Both the position numbers and the translations under genes were made by a program. This document shows positions 20,020-29,657 of a stretch of DNA of 43,589 nucleotides, piece after piece. The stretch spans positions 1-43,589 of the forward strand of contig JAQTXD010000023.1 of NCBI GenBank assembly GCA_028688955.1. Direction: 5' to 3'. Source of the stretch: Desulfuromonadaceae bacterium (GTDB lineage: Bacteria > Desulfobacterota > Desulfuromonadia > Geobacterales > Pseudopelobacteraceae). Numbering within the stretch: position 1 is the first letter of the stretch; every line of letters starts with the position of its first letter. A model generated the notes under the pieces. The model did no database searches. It was not told the DNA's origin and saw only the letters and a program-made list of their open reading frames with translations.

Positions 20020-20556
20020 ATGTCAAGCAATGAACGTGGTGATGAGGGAGTTCGACTTCTCAGTGAGTTGAGCAAGGAAGAGTTGATTAGAATTATTGTT
20101 GACGATGCAAAAAACTGGCTTGCTCACGACGGACTATGGTTTCAGGCGGTTGAAAAACGCTATGGCATGGATGTCGCCGTCGACATTGATACGGAGGCAT
20201 GGCACTATTTTACGACCATTGAAGCACGGCGTATCATGGACCGTCTCGGCATAGCTGCTGGCGGAGGCATTCCGGCGCTGGTAGAGTGCCTTAAACATCG
20301 TTTTTATGCTCGACTCAATCTGCAAGACGTTATCGAACAGAGTGATACACGTGTTGTCTTTCGCATGCTGGACTGCCGGGTGCAGTCTGCCCGCAAGCGC
20401 AAAGGGCTGGCTGATCATCCCTGCAAGTCGGTCGGTATTGTTGAATATGGCGAGTTTGCCAGGGCGGTTGATCCACGTATAAAAACCAATTGTCTTGCCT
20501 GCCCGCCTGATGCCCACCCGGATGAATTCTGGTGTGCCTGGGAGTTTACCCTTTAA
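20020..20556 (+). CDS. Conserved cytosolic protein (possible DUF6125 family)
   Basis: 178 residues from ATG 20020, chosen because GGAGGGGG at 20007-20014 fits it and not an upstream start at 20005. No signal peptide or membrane segment. Seen: conserved tryptophans ([19 protein letters not shown]), a helix-rich middle, and a C-terminal Cys-containing part ([20 protein letters not shown]). It resembles small cytosolic proteins assigned to DUF6125, whose function is unknown; this assignment is from memory. It is the first gene after the MerR-type promoter and lies 34 bases before icmF, so it may help the mutase or its substrate. Confidence 0.7.
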   Translation: MSSNERGDEGVRLLSELSKEELIRIIVDDAKNWLAHDGLWFQAVEKRYGMDVAVDIDTEAWHYFTTIEARRIMDRLGIAAGGGIPALVECLKHRFYARLNLQDVIEQSDTRVVFRMLDCRVQSARKRKGLADHPCKSVGIVEYGEFARAVDPRIKTNCLACPPDAHPDEFWCAWEFTL

Positions 20557-20590
20557 ACAACATAAGTATCGATATAGGGGGAGGACGTAT

Positions 20591-23500
20591 ATGAGTTCAG
20601 CAGCAATTGGGTCGTACAAAACAATCCACAAAGTCCGTATAGTCACAGCTACCAGCCTGTTTGACGGCCATGATGCCACTATAAACGTTATCCGTCGTAT
20701 TCTGCAGGCTTCCGGCGCCGAGGTCATCCATCTCGGCCATAACCGCTCAGTTGAGGAAATCGTTACTGCCGCCATTCAGGAAGATGCCCAGGGGATCGCG
20801 GTTAGTTGCTATCAGGGTGGCCATGTCGAGTTTTTCAAGTACATCGTTGACCTGCTCAAAGAACGAGGGGAGGAGCATATCAGAGTATATGGCGGTGGTG
20901 GCGGCGTCATTGTACCGGATGAAATTGCCGAGATAGAAGCGTATGGTGTCCGTAAAATTTTTTCACCCGATGATGGACGCCGAATGGGATTGCAGGGAAT
21001 GATCAATCTGATGTTGGAGGATTGCGATTTTGCCCTTGAGCGTGACATAGCTGCGGAAACATCACGACTGGCCCAGCAGGATATCCGTGCGGTAAATACG
21101 CTGATTACTCTGGCTGAACAGGCGGTTTATGACAATGAATCCGGATATGCCACCCTTCGTGGCACAATTAAGCAGATGGCCAAGGATGTACCGGTAGTCG
21201 GAATCACCGGAACCGGTGGTGCGGGGAAGAGTTCCCTTACCGACGAACTGGTACTGCGCTTCACGCGTGATTTTCCCGACAAAAGTGTTGCCATTCTGGC
21301 GGTTGACCCTTCGCGCCAGCGAACCGGTGGTGCCCTGCTTGGTGACCGTATTCGAATGAATTCCATTAACTCGAATCGAATCTATATGCGGTCACTTGCT
21401 ACAAGAGATTCCCAGACGGAGCTTTCTGCAGCCATTCAGGACGCAATTGATGTGGTGCGTGCCGCCGGATTTGACCTCGTGTTTGTTGAAACCAGCGGCA
21501 TAGGCCAGGGTAACGCAGGGGTGGTAGGGGTGTGCGACGTCTCACTCTACGTCATGACCTGTGAATTCGGTGCTCCGACCCAGCTGGAAAAAATCGACAT
21601 GCTTGATTTTGCCGATGTCGTTGCCATCAATAAATTTGAACGCAAAGGGGCGGAAGATGCCCTTCGCAATGTCCGCAAACAATATCGCCGCAACCGCAAC
21701 CTTTTTGATGTGGCAGACGAAGCCCTGCCGGTGTTCGGGACAATCGCGTCCCAGTTTAACGATCCCGGCACCAACGTTTTGTATATGAAACTGCTTGAAG
21801 TCATTAACGGCAGAAAAAGTACGGAATGGCATTCGACACTCAAGATTACTGAAAAGGAGAGCCTGAAAAAATACATCATTCCCCCGGACCGCGTTCATTA
21901 TCTGGGAGAAATAGTACATGCCGTGCGCGGCTATCGCGTACAGGTAAAGGCTCAGGTCGACGTTGCCAGACGTCTCTTTCAGCTGCGCGGAGCCCGCGAA
22001 GTTGTGGGTGATGCCGTGGCGCAGGCCGAACTCGACAAACAGCTGATGATCTTTGAGTCCCGCTTGCATGAAGAACCGAAAAAAATTCTGAGAGAGTGGC
22101 CGGAGCTGAAGGCGTCGTATCGTCGCGATCAGCTGATAACCAAAGTACGGGACAGTGAAATACGGAGCGATCTCTTTACCACGACACTCTCCGGCACCCG
22201 TATTCCCAGAGTCTGTCTCCCTGATTATGCCGATCTGGGTGAAATTCTACGCTGGTGCATGTTGGAAAACGCCCCCGGGTACTTTCCGTTCACGGCAGGA
22301 GTATTTCCTTTCAAACGAGCCGAGGAGGATCCCAAACGCCAGTTTGCCGGTGAAGGCACTCCCGAGCGTACCAATCGCCGTTTTCACTACCTTTGCAAGG
22401 ACGATGACGCCAAGCGGCTTTCGACGGCTTTCGACGGATTGACCCTCTACGGAGAAGATCCGGACTATCCGCCTGATATCTATGGCAAGATTGGCGAGAG
22501 CGGCGTTTCTATCTGTACCGTCAAAGATATGCAGAAACTGTTTGCCGGTTTTGATCTCTGTGCGCCTAATACGAGTGTTTCGATAACTATTAACGGTCCG
22601 GCTCCGATGATGCTCGCTTTCTTCTTCAATGCTGCCACCGAGCAGCAAGTTGATCTGTTCCGGGAGAAAAACGGCCGTGAACCATCCGCTGATGAATATC
22701 TTCACATCCGTGCCTGTACCCTGCAAACAGTGCGCGGTACCGTGCAGGCGGACATCCTCAAAGAGGATCAGGGACAGAATACCTGCATTTTCTCGACTGA
22801 ATTTGCCCTCAAGATGATGGGGGATATACAGCAGTATTTCATTGAGCAGAAAATACGGAACTACTATTCTGTCTCGATTAGTGGCTATCATATTGCCGAA
22901 GCGGGAGCTAATCCGATAAGTCAGCTCGCTTTTACTCTTTCCAACGGCTTTACTTTCGTTGAGTACTACCTGTCACGCGGCATGCACATCGATGATTTTG
23001 CCGCAAATCTTTCCTACTTCTTTTCCAATGGTCTCGACCCGGAATATACCGTCATCGGTCGCGTGGCGCGGCGGATCTGGGCGGTGACAATGCGAGAGAA
23101 GTACGGTGCCAATGATCGCAGCCAGAAGCTGAAATATCATATTCAGACATCGGGGAGATCACTGCATGCCCAGGAAATGAATTTCAACGACATCCGCACA
23201 ACTCTGCAGGCGCTGATGGCTATCTATGACAACTGCAACTCCCTGCATACCAATGCGTATGATGAGGCGGTCACAACCCCGACCGAAGAATCGGTGCGAC
23301 GGGCTATGGCAATCCAGATGATTATAACCAAGGAGTTTGGACTGGCCAAAAACGAAAATTCTTTGCAAGGCTCATTCATCATCGAAGAGCTGACCGATCT
23401 GGTAGAAGAAGCGGTCATGGCAGAATTCGATCGTATTGACCAGCGAGGCGGAGTCTTGGGTGCCATGGAAACTCAGTATCAGCGGTCACGGATTCAGGAT

Positions 23501-23839
23501 GAATCAATGCTGTATGAACATAAAAAACATAGTGGCGAACTGCCGATCGTCGGTGTCAACACGTTTATCAACCCGCGTGCCGATGAAGAGGGGTTCAATA
23601 CTACTGGAGAATTGGCCCGTGCAAGTAAAGAAGAAAAGGAACAGCAGATTCTGAATCTTCGAGCGTTCCAAGAACTTAACCGGGACAAGGCACCGGCGGC
23701 ACTGAGGCGGTTACAGGAAGCGGCCATAGCCGGCGAAAATATTTTTGCCGAGATGATGGAAACGGTAAAAGTTGCCTCACTGGGGCAGATAAGTCATGCG
23801 TTATACGAAGTTGGTGGGAAGTACCGCAGGAATATGTAG
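20591..23839 (+). CDS. icmF: IcmF: fused B12-dependent acyl-CoA mutase and G-protein chaperone
   Basis: IcmF interconverts isobutyryl-CoA and n-butyryl-CoA (and often pivalyl/isovaleryl-CoA) by a radical rearrangement. The 1082-residue protein has three parts. First is a B12-binding domain ([10 protein letters not shown] near residue 23, lower-ligand histidine). Next is a MeaB-like GTPase ([12 protein letters not shown] from 204, [27 protein letters not shown]). Last is a mutase barrel from about 537 to the end. The substrate segment reads [11 protein letters not shown], as in IcmF, rather than the Tyr/Arg-type TMYANRPWT of methylmalonyl-CoA mutase. [15 protein letters not shown] is also IcmF-like. 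ATG 20591 has GGGGGAGG just upstream. Confidence 0.95.
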   Translation: MSSAAIGSYKTIHKVRIVTATSLFDGHDATINVIRRILQASGAEVIHLGHNRSVEEIVTAAIQEDAQGIAVSCYQGGHVEFFKYIVDLLKERGEEHIRVYGGGGGVIVPDEIAEIEAYGVRKIFSPDDGRRMGLQGMINLMLEDCDFALERDIAAETSRLAQQDIRAVNTLITLAEQAVYDNESGYATLRGTIKQMAKDVPVVGITGTGGAGKSSLTDELVLRFTRDFPDKSVAILAVDPSRQRTGGALLGDRIRMNSINSNRIYMRSLATRDSQTELSAAIQDAIDVVRAAGFDLVFVETSGIGQGNAGVVGVCDVSLYVMTCEFGAPTQLEKIDMLDFADVVAINKFERKGAEDALRNVRKQYRRNRNLFDVADEALPVFGTIASQFNDPGTNVLYMKLLEVINGRKSTEWHSTLKITEKESLKKYIIPPDRVHYLGEIVHAVRGYRVQVKAQVDVARRLFQLRGAREVVGDAVAQAELDKQLMIFESRLHEEPKKILREWPELKASYRRDQLITKVRDSEIRSDLFTTTLSGTRIPRVCLPDYADLGEILRWCMLENAPGYFPFTAGVFPFKRAEEDPKRQFAGEGTPERTNRRFHYLCKDDDAKRLSTAFDGLTLYGEDPDYPPDIYGKIGESGVSICTVKDMQKLFAGFDLCAPNTSVSITINGPAPMMLAFFFNAATEQQVDLFREKNGREPSADEYLHIRACTLQTVRGTVQADILKEDQGQNTCIFSTEFALKMMGDIQQYFIEQKIRNYYSVSISGYHIAEAGANPISQLAFTLSNGFTFVEYYLSRGMHIDDFAANLSYFFSNGLDPEYTVIGRVARRIWAVTMREKYGANDRSQKLKYHIQTSGRSLHAQEMNFNDIRTTLQALMAIYDNCNSLHTNAYDEAVTTPTEESVRRAMAIQMIITKEFGLAKNENSLQGSFIIEELTDLVEEAVMAEFDRIDQRGGVLGAMETQYQRSRIQDESMLYEHKKHSGELPIVGVNTFINPRADEEGFNTTGELARASKEEKEQQILNLRAFQELNRDKAPAALRRLQEAAIAGENIFAEMMETVKVASLGQISHALYEVGGKYRRNM

Positions 23840-23914
23840 ACCCGATTATCAGGGACTGTATGCTTGATATTATGATTTTGGACGAGCGCATACTGCCATG
23901 TGTGCTCCTTTCAA

Positions 23915-23942
23915 GGCCGGAGGTGGCTTACGGCCTCCGGCC
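23915..23942 (+). terminator. GC-rich hairpin after icmF
   Basis: Nine-bp perfect stem GGCCGGAGG/CCTCCGGCC (23915-23923 with 23934-23942) with a 10-base loop. No T run follows, so an intrinsic terminator is doubtful; it may protect mRNA ends or attenuate transcription into the nitroreductase gene. Confidence 0.45.
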
Positions 23943-23975
23943 GTATGATTTCCGCACCGCCCTGGAGTAATGAAA

Positions 23976-24500
23976 ATGGATATTTTTCAGGTTTTTCGTG
24001 ATCGCCGCAGTATCAGAAAATACAAAGACTCGCCGGTTGAACAGGAAAAAATTGAACAGATTCTTGATGCGGCGCGTCTGGCCCCCTCATGGAAGAATTT
24101 ACAGTGCTGGCGTTTTCTGGTATTGACTGAACCGGTTAAAAAAGAGGCGCTTCTTTCTGTCTTTACCGATGACAATCCCGGCAAGAAAGCTATTGCGCAG
24201 GCTCCAGTGGCCGTTGTGATATGTGGGAATCCTGCTGAATCGGATATGAGTCACGACATTGACTACTATGTGGCGGATGTTGCCATAGCCTTTGAACACC
24301 TCTGTCTGGCGGCCCATGCTCTTGGACTCGGGACCTGCTGGATGGGACTTTTCGATGAAGCGACGCTAAAACATAAACTCGATATTCCGGACAATTTGCG
24401 GGTTGTTGGGATCACCCCGCTCGGATATCCTGACCAGGAACCAAAACCGAGGCCACGTAAGGATCTGAACGAAATCGTTTTTTTTAACACGTGGCACTAA
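23976..24500 (+). CDS. Nitroreductase-family flavoprotein
   Basis: 174 residues; FMN-dependent NAD(P)H oxidoreductase fold. Seen: RRSIRKYKDSPV at the N-terminus (phosphate-binding arginines), APSWKNLQCWRF, and GLGTCWMG near residue 115, followed by VVGITPLGYPD. Its physiological substrate cannot be told from sequence. GGAG at 23964-23967 is eight bases before ATG 23976; an upstream ATG at 23970 is too close to it. Confidence 0.88.
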   Translation: MDIFQVFRDRRSIRKYKDSPVEQEKIEQILDAARLAPSWKNLQCWRFLVLTEPVKKEALLSVFTDDNPGKKAIAQAPVAVVICGNPAESDMSHDIDYYVADVAIAFEHLCLAAHALGLGTCWMGLFDEATLKHKLDIPDNLRVVGITPLGYPDQEPKPRPRKDLNEIVFFNTWH

Positions 24501-24528
24501 TCCATTTCGGCAGTTCGGAGATACTATC

Positions 24529-25695
24529 ATGCTGACGCACACAGAAGTAATGTCGAGAGTTTCCAGAATGCAGGAGCAACTCCAGGCCAAGGGGCTTGAT
24601 GGCGCTTTATTTATTTTTGCGATAGACGTGTACTATTTTTCCGGCACGCGCCAGAATTCAACACTGTGGATTCCAGTTGAGGGTGAGCCGATACTGATGG
24701 TCCGTAAAAGCCTTTCCCGGGCAAAGGAGGACAGTCCGCTCAAGGATATTCGTCCCTTTCCGTCAAGCAAGGAGTTCGCTGGGATCCTTCCTCCAGCAGC
24801 GCTGAAAATCGGTTTCACCTATGACGTGGCGCCGGTCCAGCATTTTAATTTTTACGCCAAACTGCTGGCTGACCGTGAGCTTATAGATATTTCCCTGCTC
24901 AACCGGGAAGTCCGTTCGGTAAAATCTCCCTACGAAGTGGAACAGATAAAGGCGAGTGGCGATGCCCTCTCTTCTGTCTTTGCCCAGGTTCCCGACTTTC
25001 TGAAAGAGGGAATGCGTGAGCTTGATCTGACTGCTGAATTTGAATGCCGGCTGCGTAAATCAGGCAATGAGGGGATTGTGCGCATGAGGGCGTATAATCA
25101 GGAACTTTCAGGCGGTTTAGCGGTGTCGACCGGTGGTGCAAGTTACGGTTTTCTTGATGGGCCGGTCACCGGCAGAGGCCTCTCCAATGCCGCACCCCAA
25201 GGTGCTACCCGTGATATTATTGCCCGGAACACGCCTATATTGATTGATTACGTCGGTGTCTTTAATGGCTACAATACGGATATGACCAGAATATTCGTTA
25301 TCGGTACGCTTGATCCGGAGTTGCAGAGAGCTTTTGATCTTGCCCTGGATATTCAAAATTTTGTCCAACGGGAGTTAAAACCGGGTGCCATCTGTGAAGA
25401 GTTGTTCTTCAAGGCGCTGGAAATAGCCGATAAGGGCGGGTTTGGCAGTAGTTTTATGGGGATGCCGGGTGAACAGGCGCGTTTTGTTGGCCATGGAATT
25501 GGCCTTGAGGTGGATGAGTACCCGGTACTTGCGCAAGGATTTAAAGTTCCACTTCAGGCTGGCCAGATTATCGCTATTGAGCCGAAGTTCAATATCCCGG
25601 GCAAAGGGGCCGTAGGTATTGAAAACACCTTTGCAGTCACCCCCGCTGGCGGTCAAAAGCTGACAAACATTCCGGATGAAATTGTCTTTTTATAA
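24529..25695 (+). CDS. M24-family peptidase (Xaa-Pro aminopeptidase-like)
   Basis: 388 residues: a creatinase-type N-terminal domain (about 1-130) and a pita-bread catalytic domain. The metal ligands appear in order: two Asp in DYVGVFNGYNTDMTR, His in GHGIGLEVDEYP, Glu in AIEPKF and Glu in GIENTF. This fits a Pro-peptidase or related hydrolase acting in the cytosol (no signal peptide). It starts 28 bases after the nitroreductase gene, probably in one transcript; I see no functional link to acyl-CoA metabolism. Confidence 0.9.
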   Translation: MLTHTEVMSRVSRMQEQLQAKGLDGALFIFAIDVYYFSGTRQNSTLWIPVEGEPILMVRKSLSRAKEDSPLKDIRPFPSSKEFAGILPPAALKIGFTYDVAPVQHFNFYAKLLADRELIDISLLNREVRSVKSPYEVEQIKASGDALSSVFAQVPDFLKEGMRELDLTAEFECRLRKSGNEGIVRMRAYNQELSGGLAVSTGGASYGFLDGPVTGRGLSNAAPQGATRDIIARNTPILIDYVGVFNGYNTDMTRIFVIGTLDPELQRAFDLALDIQNFVQRELKPGAICEELFFKALEIADKGGFGSSFMGMPGEQARFVGHGIGLEVDEYPVLAQGFKVPLQAGQIIAIEPKFNIPGKGAVGIENTFAVTPAGGQKLTNIPDEIVFL

Positions 25696-26009
25696 TGATT
25701 TAAAGACCAGGTATGTATGAACCACGGATTGTTTCGGCGCACAAACATGTGGTCAACAGCGTGGGACCTGACAATATACATGCTCTCTGCTCTGCCAAAT
25801 AGTTTCAGAAATGACAGCAGTGTTCTTCATATGAGGAAATTCAGGTGACAGCTCTTCGTAAATCGCTCTCATACGCCAAAATTAAATTGACTGTGACCTG
25901 CTTTAATGGTAGGTCACAAGATTGGAAATGATTGTAGGCTCTTCCCACTTGAGATAGCGGGTTGTGACCGTGCGCGATTATGGCCGATTTAATTAAAAGG
26001 AGTGATCTT
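25696..26009. other. Gene-free spacer upstream of the CBS gene
   Basis: About 310 bases with no credible coding frame. It holds the inverted repeat at 25892-25918 (separate entry), a second TGTGACC word near 25965, and the AAGGAG ribosome site of the next gene at 25997-26002. No terminator is evident after the peptidase gene. Confidence 0.5.
25892..25918. promoter_or_regulatory. Inverted repeat, probable operator
   Basis: Perfect 8-bp arms TGTGACCT and AGGTCACA (25892-25899, 25911-25918) around 11 bases. A TTGACT at 25888-25893 could be a -35 box overlapping the left arm. The half-site TGTGACC recurs near 25965. The size suits a dimeric activator or repressor; the regulator is unknown. Confidence 0.5.
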
Positions 26010-26597
26010 ATGAGTAGAGAATTTGAAATACTGAAATCGTACCGCTTGAAGACTGGTTCGTATTTTACGCGTCCAACACAGGTTCTGCCCGCGCGTGTCT
26101 CGTTGAGTGATCCCGCACTTTCGGTCATAACCGATCTAAGCAAGGTGTCGTTGGTTGTTGCTCGTCCTAACGCGACAATGGAAAGTGCCAATTCAAAAAT
26201 GATACGGTACGGCGTGCGTATGCTGGTTGTACTTGATAGCAATGATCAGGTCGCCGGACTGCTGACGGCAAATGATTTGCTGGGTGAAAAGCCGATGCGC
26301 TTTCTGCAAAACATGGGTGGCACATATGCTGATATTATGGTGCGTGACCTTATGACATCGCAACGGGAACTTGAAGTGATGAAAATTGATGACGTAAAAA
26401 ATGCTGAAGTCGGCCATATTGTGGCCACACTGAAAAAATCAGGCAGGCAGCATGGTCTCGTTGTTTCTGAAGGAGCAGATGGTAAGCAGACCGTATGCGG
26501 TATTTTCTCCGTTACCCAGATTGCCCGTCAACTTGGATTTGATGTGGCACAAACGTTGGCTGAAGTTGAAGCGGTAGTTGTTGCAAGCGGCAACTAG
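26010..26597 (+). CDS. CBS-domain protein
   Basis: 195 residues from ATG 26010 (AAGGAG seven bases upstream; an upstream frame start at 25980 is unlikely). Two CBS-type halves can be seen: one around residues 45-90 (NATMESANSKMIRYGVRMLVVLD then VAGLLTANDLLG) and one around 105-175 (VRDLMTSQRELEVM, then HGLVVSEGADGKQTVCGIFS). CBS pairs bind adenosyl compounds and act as energy sensors. No catalytic domain is attached. A bidirectional terminator separates it from the phasin gene. Confidence 0.82.
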   Translation: MSREFEILKSYRLKTGSYFTRPTQVLPARVSLSDPALSVITDLSKVSLVVARPNATMESANSKMIRYGVRMLVVLDSNDQVAGLLTANDLLGEKPMRFLQNMGGTYADIMVRDLMTSQRELEVMKIDDVKNAEVGHIVATLKKSGRQHGLVVSEGADGKQTVCGIFSVTQIARQLGFDVAQTLAEVEAVVVASGN

Positions 26598-26661
26598 AGG
26601 ATAGTGACGCAGATCACGGCCTTTTGTGAGCCGCTCGTTCAATAGCTTATTGTTCGCACAA

Positions 26662-26690
26662 AAAAGGGTAGCCGTATCGGCTACCCTTTT
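26662..26690. terminator. Bidirectional terminator between CBS gene and phasin 1
   Basis: Perfect 13-bp stem AAAAGGGTAGCCG/CGGCTACCCTTTT with loop TAT, A run on one side and T run on the other. It can end both converging genes. Confidence 0.9.
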
Positions 26691-26719
26691 CTTTACGCTA
26701 TGCACTGAAACTGTTCTGA

Positions 26720-27247
26720 TTACTTGGAGGCTATTGCCAAGGATGCAGGAGCAAAAGAGAAAGCATCTGTTGTGACCTTTTTTGCCAGTGCAAAATTATC
26801 GTTTACATAGCTCTGGAATGCGTCAAATCCGAAATTGAAGGTGTCGTTCCAAAATGTAACAACTGCTTTTGCATCATTGGGGAGCAGTTTTGTGGCAGCT
26901 TCAATGAATGTCTGTGCCTCATTCTTAAGGACTGCTGCCTGGCCAAATGATTCGTTGGAAAATATTTCCAAGGCTTCCAGGCTTTTTGCCGACGCATCTG
27001 TGGAGGTTACATCGAGCTGCAGACCTGCTTCAAGGAATTTCTTGAAATTAACCAGGGTTGTCTGGCTTTCCTTGACGCATGTGGTGACGACGTTCTTACC
27101 CTCTTCAGGAACAGCAGGTGACGCTGCCAGAATCTGGTCTACTGCTACGGCGGTCTGAGTTGAAATTGTGTTGAGGGCTTCGAAGCCGGCGTCAAGAAGG
27201 TTTTTGTTGAAGTCGGTAGTCTCTTTGTTGAAGTCTGAAGTTGCCAT
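26720..27247 (-). CDS. Phasin 1 (PHA granule-associated protein)
   Basis: 175 residues, no cysteine-rich or catalytic motifs, mostly amphipathic helix with many Ala, Asn, Thr and Phe. It shares with the product at 40405-40935 the words FEALNTIS near the start, VPEEGK in the middle, and a WN-FQ-(V)N-NFALA(K/R)KV segment near the end. Phasins coat PHA granules. The gene lies beside phaE/phaC genes and has an AGGAG ribosome site on the minus strand. Identification as phasin rests on this context plus the phasin-like helical pattern. Confidence 0.85.
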   Translation of the reverse strand: MATSDFNKETTDFNKNLLDAGFEALNTISTQTAVAVDQILAASPAVPEEGKNVVTTCVKESQTTLVNFKKFLEAGLQLDVTSTDASAKSLEALEIFSNESFGQAAVLKNEAQTFIEAATKLLPNDAKAVVTFWNDTFNFGFDAFQSYVNDNFALAKKVTTDAFSFAPASLAIASK

Positions 27248-27302
27248 TTGTAATCTCCTTTTTTATGTTGATCTGATAAATAAAATGCTCTACTTGAAAC
27301 AA

Positions 27303-27330
27303 AATTTAACATAAATTAAACAAAAGTCAA
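27303..27330 (-). promoter_or_regulatory. Promoter of phasin 1 with TAAACAAAA box
   Basis: Minus strand: TTGACT (27330-27325), 16-base spacer, TAAATT (27308-27303). The spacer begins with TTTGTTTA, so the box (plus strand TAAACAAAA 27317-27325) overlaps the promoter. A similar GAAACAAAA lies at 27296-27304. Confidence 0.55.
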
Positions 27331-27395
27331 GAATAAATTTAAAATATGCATAAATATTGCTTTTTCGTATAAATAAATATAGAATGACTTCCATG

Positions 27396-27426
27396 TTGTT
27401 TCTGTTTAAGAAGTAACTTCTATAAT
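27396..27426 (+). promoter_or_regulatory. Probable promoter of the XRE regulator gene
   Basis: A perfect -10 TATAAT at 27421-27426. Upstream TTGTTT at 27396-27401 is a weak -35 at 19-base spacing and lies in TTGTTTCTGTTTA, a word resembling the TTTTGTTTA box of the PHA promoters, so autoregulation is possible. Confidence 0.4.
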
Positions 27427-27481
27427 CTCCGGTCGAATCCGGTGCAATTATTAAATGCAAAGAGGGCAGGTACTTACAGAC

Positions 27482-28111
27482 ATGATTAGCAAAGAGCAGA
27501 AAGACCTTTTTAGAAAATCGGTGGGCAAACTCCTCGAAAAACGTCGCCTTGAAAAAGGGATGAATCGTAAGGAAATCGGCGTAGCATTAGGCTATGAAGG
27601 CAATAGTGCCATTCAGGTGGTTGCGCGGTTCGAGTCGGGACGTGCCGGCGTTCCAAAAGCCAAGATCGAGAAACTGCTTGAAATACTGAATATCACGAAT
27701 AAGGATTTTGGACTTGTCGGGTCAAAATCGGTGAAAAATTTCATCGCAGCGAGTGGTTTTCTTCGCTCGCCAGCTGCTCCGTGGAGCAACGCCGTGGTCG
27801 ATTTCATGGAGGCTACAGAAGCAAATCTGATGAAGCAAGCGCTTGCGGATGAGGATAATTCAGGAGATCAACCGGTGGACTCGACAACTGATATGTACCA
27901 GGATGTCATTCGTATTATGAGGTTGTGCCGGGTTCAGAAAAAAGATGTTAAACTTTCGCTTTTTGAACGGCTTGATCTTCTTGACAGTCTCTGTGACGGA
28001 GACGAAGACAAGCTCTCAGAGATGCTTGCCATTATAAAAATTGATCCGGCTGAGGCATATCGTGAAATAGAAGAGCGCCTGATGGAGCGGCTGAAGGGCG
28101 GTAAAGACTGA
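27482..28111 (+). CDS. XRE-type helix-turn-helix regulator of the PHA locus
   Basis: 209 residues from ATG 27482 (an ATG at 27455 is the alternative). Residues about 8-65 form a Cro/CI-like HTH (VGKLLEKRRLEKGMNRKEIG, then ALGYEGNSAIQVVARFESG, and LEILNI). The rest is acidic and helical with no recognised ligand domain. It is not related in sequence to PhaR of Ralstonia or Paracoccus as far as I can tell. It lies between phasin 1 and phaE, so repression of phasin and synthase genes until granules form is a reasonable inference. Confidence 0.78.
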   Translation: MISKEQKDLFRKSVGKLLEKRRLEKGMNRKEIGVALGYEGNSAIQVVARFESGRAGVPKAKIEKLLEILNITNKDFGLVGSKSVKNFIAASGFLRSPAAPWSNAVVDFMEATEANLMKQALADEDNSGDQPVDSTTDMYQDVIRIMRLCRVQKKDVKLSLFERLDLLDSLCDGDEDKLSEMLAIIKIDPAEAYREIEERLMERLKGGKD

Positions 28112-28168
28112 CTTTCAGGCGCATTTTTGCCCCTGCTGCGGTATTTTTTTATTATTGTCATTTTTTGC

Positions 28169-28215
28169 TTGCACTAAACAAAAAATACGGCTATTAATTA
28201 TTTAAGTTTTGTTTA
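28169..28215 (+). promoter_or_regulatory. Promoter of phaEC with two TAAACAAAA boxes
   Basis: TTGCAC (28169-28174), exactly 17 bases, TATTAA (28192-28197). TAAACAAAA at 28175-28183 directly follows the -35 box; an inverted copy TTTTGTTTA lies at 28207-28215, just past the -10. Confidence 0.6.
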
Positions 28216-28287
28216 TCCTGCAATATAGTATTCAGGGTGGATGTGGATTGGTGATGAAATTACGTTTTTATGAGAGGAGATAACTGT

Positions 28288-29646
28288 ATGCAGGATTTTT
28301 TTAAGCAGCAACCTGGTTGGCTGAAAGCATGGAAAGAAAATCAGGAGGCATTGACGAAACAGTTTGCGGGATTGGGTGAGGATTGGCTCAAAAATATGTC
28401 TGGCGGAAAAGGGTTAAATGCGGACTTTTTTGAAGGCTGGTTCAAGTCACAGGGCAATTTGGAAGAACAGTTCAAAGAGTTCAGTGCGCGCATGAACGAA
28501 ATGATGCGTAATGTCTGGGGAAACAAAATCCCGGCGGATATGATGAAGTACATGAATACAAGCTTTATTGAGGCGTTTTATAAAAATTGGCTTGCCGGTA
28601 TTGAGCTGCCCGGTGGCATTAAGAATCCTCTGGGTGTTGATGGCGGTTGGCAGCAGGCAACCAACTTCCTCCGCTCCTTTATGGAGAAGGAAAATCCATT
28701 CTTCTCAGCTTTCAACAGCGGCAAATTAAATGACCAGATAAGCAACATTATTGGGATGTTAAAGGGTGCTTTTGGGAGTGAAGGTTCCGCATTTGCCGAT
28801 TTTATTGGGAACTATCAGTCCCAGTTCGGTAAGTTATTTGATTCTTCATCGGCTCAGGGCGCGGAGAAGCTTTCAGAGGCCTTTGACGTGTGGGTGAAGG
28901 AAGTCACTAAGCAGCTTTCAGCGCCGAAATTAGGACTCAGTAGAGAAGTTGCGCAGGATATATCCCTGGCGTTGGTGTCGACTCAGGATTACTTCAAGGC
29001 CTATTCGAAAATGACGCAGTTTGTTGAAAAAACCTCGAGAAAGGGCAACATCCGCTTCCAGACCAAGCTGAGCGAGGCTGCACTGAAGAATAAACCGGTA
29101 ACCAAGTTTACTGACTTCTGCAACCTGTGGGCATCTGAAAATGAAGCAGTATTTCTTGAAGTAATGGGCACTGAAGAGTTTGCCAAGATTCAGGGAGAAT
29201 TTACCGATGCCGGTCATCGTCTGAAGATTCAGAGTGGCAAACTCATGGAAAAGGCACTTGAGCCTACTCCGATCGCTCTCAAGCGCGACCTCGATCTTGC
29301 TATTGGGGAAATACAACAGTTGAAACGTGACATGAGAGCATTTCGCCGCGAGATACAGGCCGTTCAGAAAGAAGCCGAAGTTGCCCGAGGGGCGAAAGCG
29401 GCCGCAGAGGAAATTGCAAAAAATGCCAAAATCGCCGTGAAAGCAGCGGAGACTGCAGCACAGGAAGAACTGAAAAAAGCGAAAGAAGCCGTTAAAGCTG
29501 CTGAGGTTGCTGCGCAAAGTGAAGCCAAAAAGGCAAAGGCCGCCGAGGCTGCCGTGGCAGCACTCACAAAACAGGTAAATGCCGACAGTAAAGCTGCTAA
29601 GGCTGCACCGAAAGCTACCACTAAAACCAAGTCCAAGATTGATTAG
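28288..29646 (+). CDS. phaE: PhaE-type subunit of class III PHA synthase, with long Ala/Lys tail
   Basis: 452 residues from ATG 28288 (AGGAGA at 28275-28280). It lies 11 bases before phaC, as PhaE does in class III systems. PhaE has no catalytic site and activates PhaC. Helical segments rich in Trp/Phe (FFEGWFKSQGNLEEQF) and LSREVAQDISLALVSTQDYF resemble the family. From about residue 347 to the end the sequence turns to Lys/Ala/Glu repeats (KAAETAAQEELKKAKEA style) and a basic end, much like the histone-type tail of PhaF phasins, so the protein is longer than the usual PhaE of 350-370 residues. Confidence 0.85.
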   Translation: MQDFFKQQPGWLKAWKENQEALTKQFAGLGEDWLKNMSGGKGLNADFFEGWFKSQGNLEEQFKEFSARMNEMMRNVWGNKIPADMMKYMNTSFIEAFYKNWLAGIELPGGIKNPLGVDGGWQQATNFLRSFMEKENPFFSAFNSGKLNDQISNIIGMLKGAFGSEGSAFADFIGNYQSQFGKLFDSSSAQGAEKLSEAFDVWVKEVTKQLSAPKLGLSREVAQDISLALVSTQDYFKAYSKMTQFVEKTSRKGNIRFQTKLSEAALKNKPVTKFTDFCNLWASENEAVFLEVMGTEEFAKIQGEFTDAGHRLKIQSGKLMEKALEPTPIALKRDLDLAIGEIQQLKRDMRAFRREIQAVQKEAEVARGAKAAAEEIAKNAKIAVKAAETAAQEELKKAKEAVKAAEVAAQSEAKKAKAAEAAVAALTKQVNADSKAAKAAPKATTKTKSKID

Positions 29647-29657
29647 GGGAGGACACG

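Noticed and set aside
20591-23839. Methylmalonyl-CoA mutase
   Set aside because: The fused G domain and the [10 protein letters not shown] segment are those of IcmF, not of the methylmalonyl-CoA enzyme.
29364-29636. Antisense Ala/Ser-rich frame over the phaE tail
   Set aside because: It arises from the Lys/Ala repeat codons read on the other strand.
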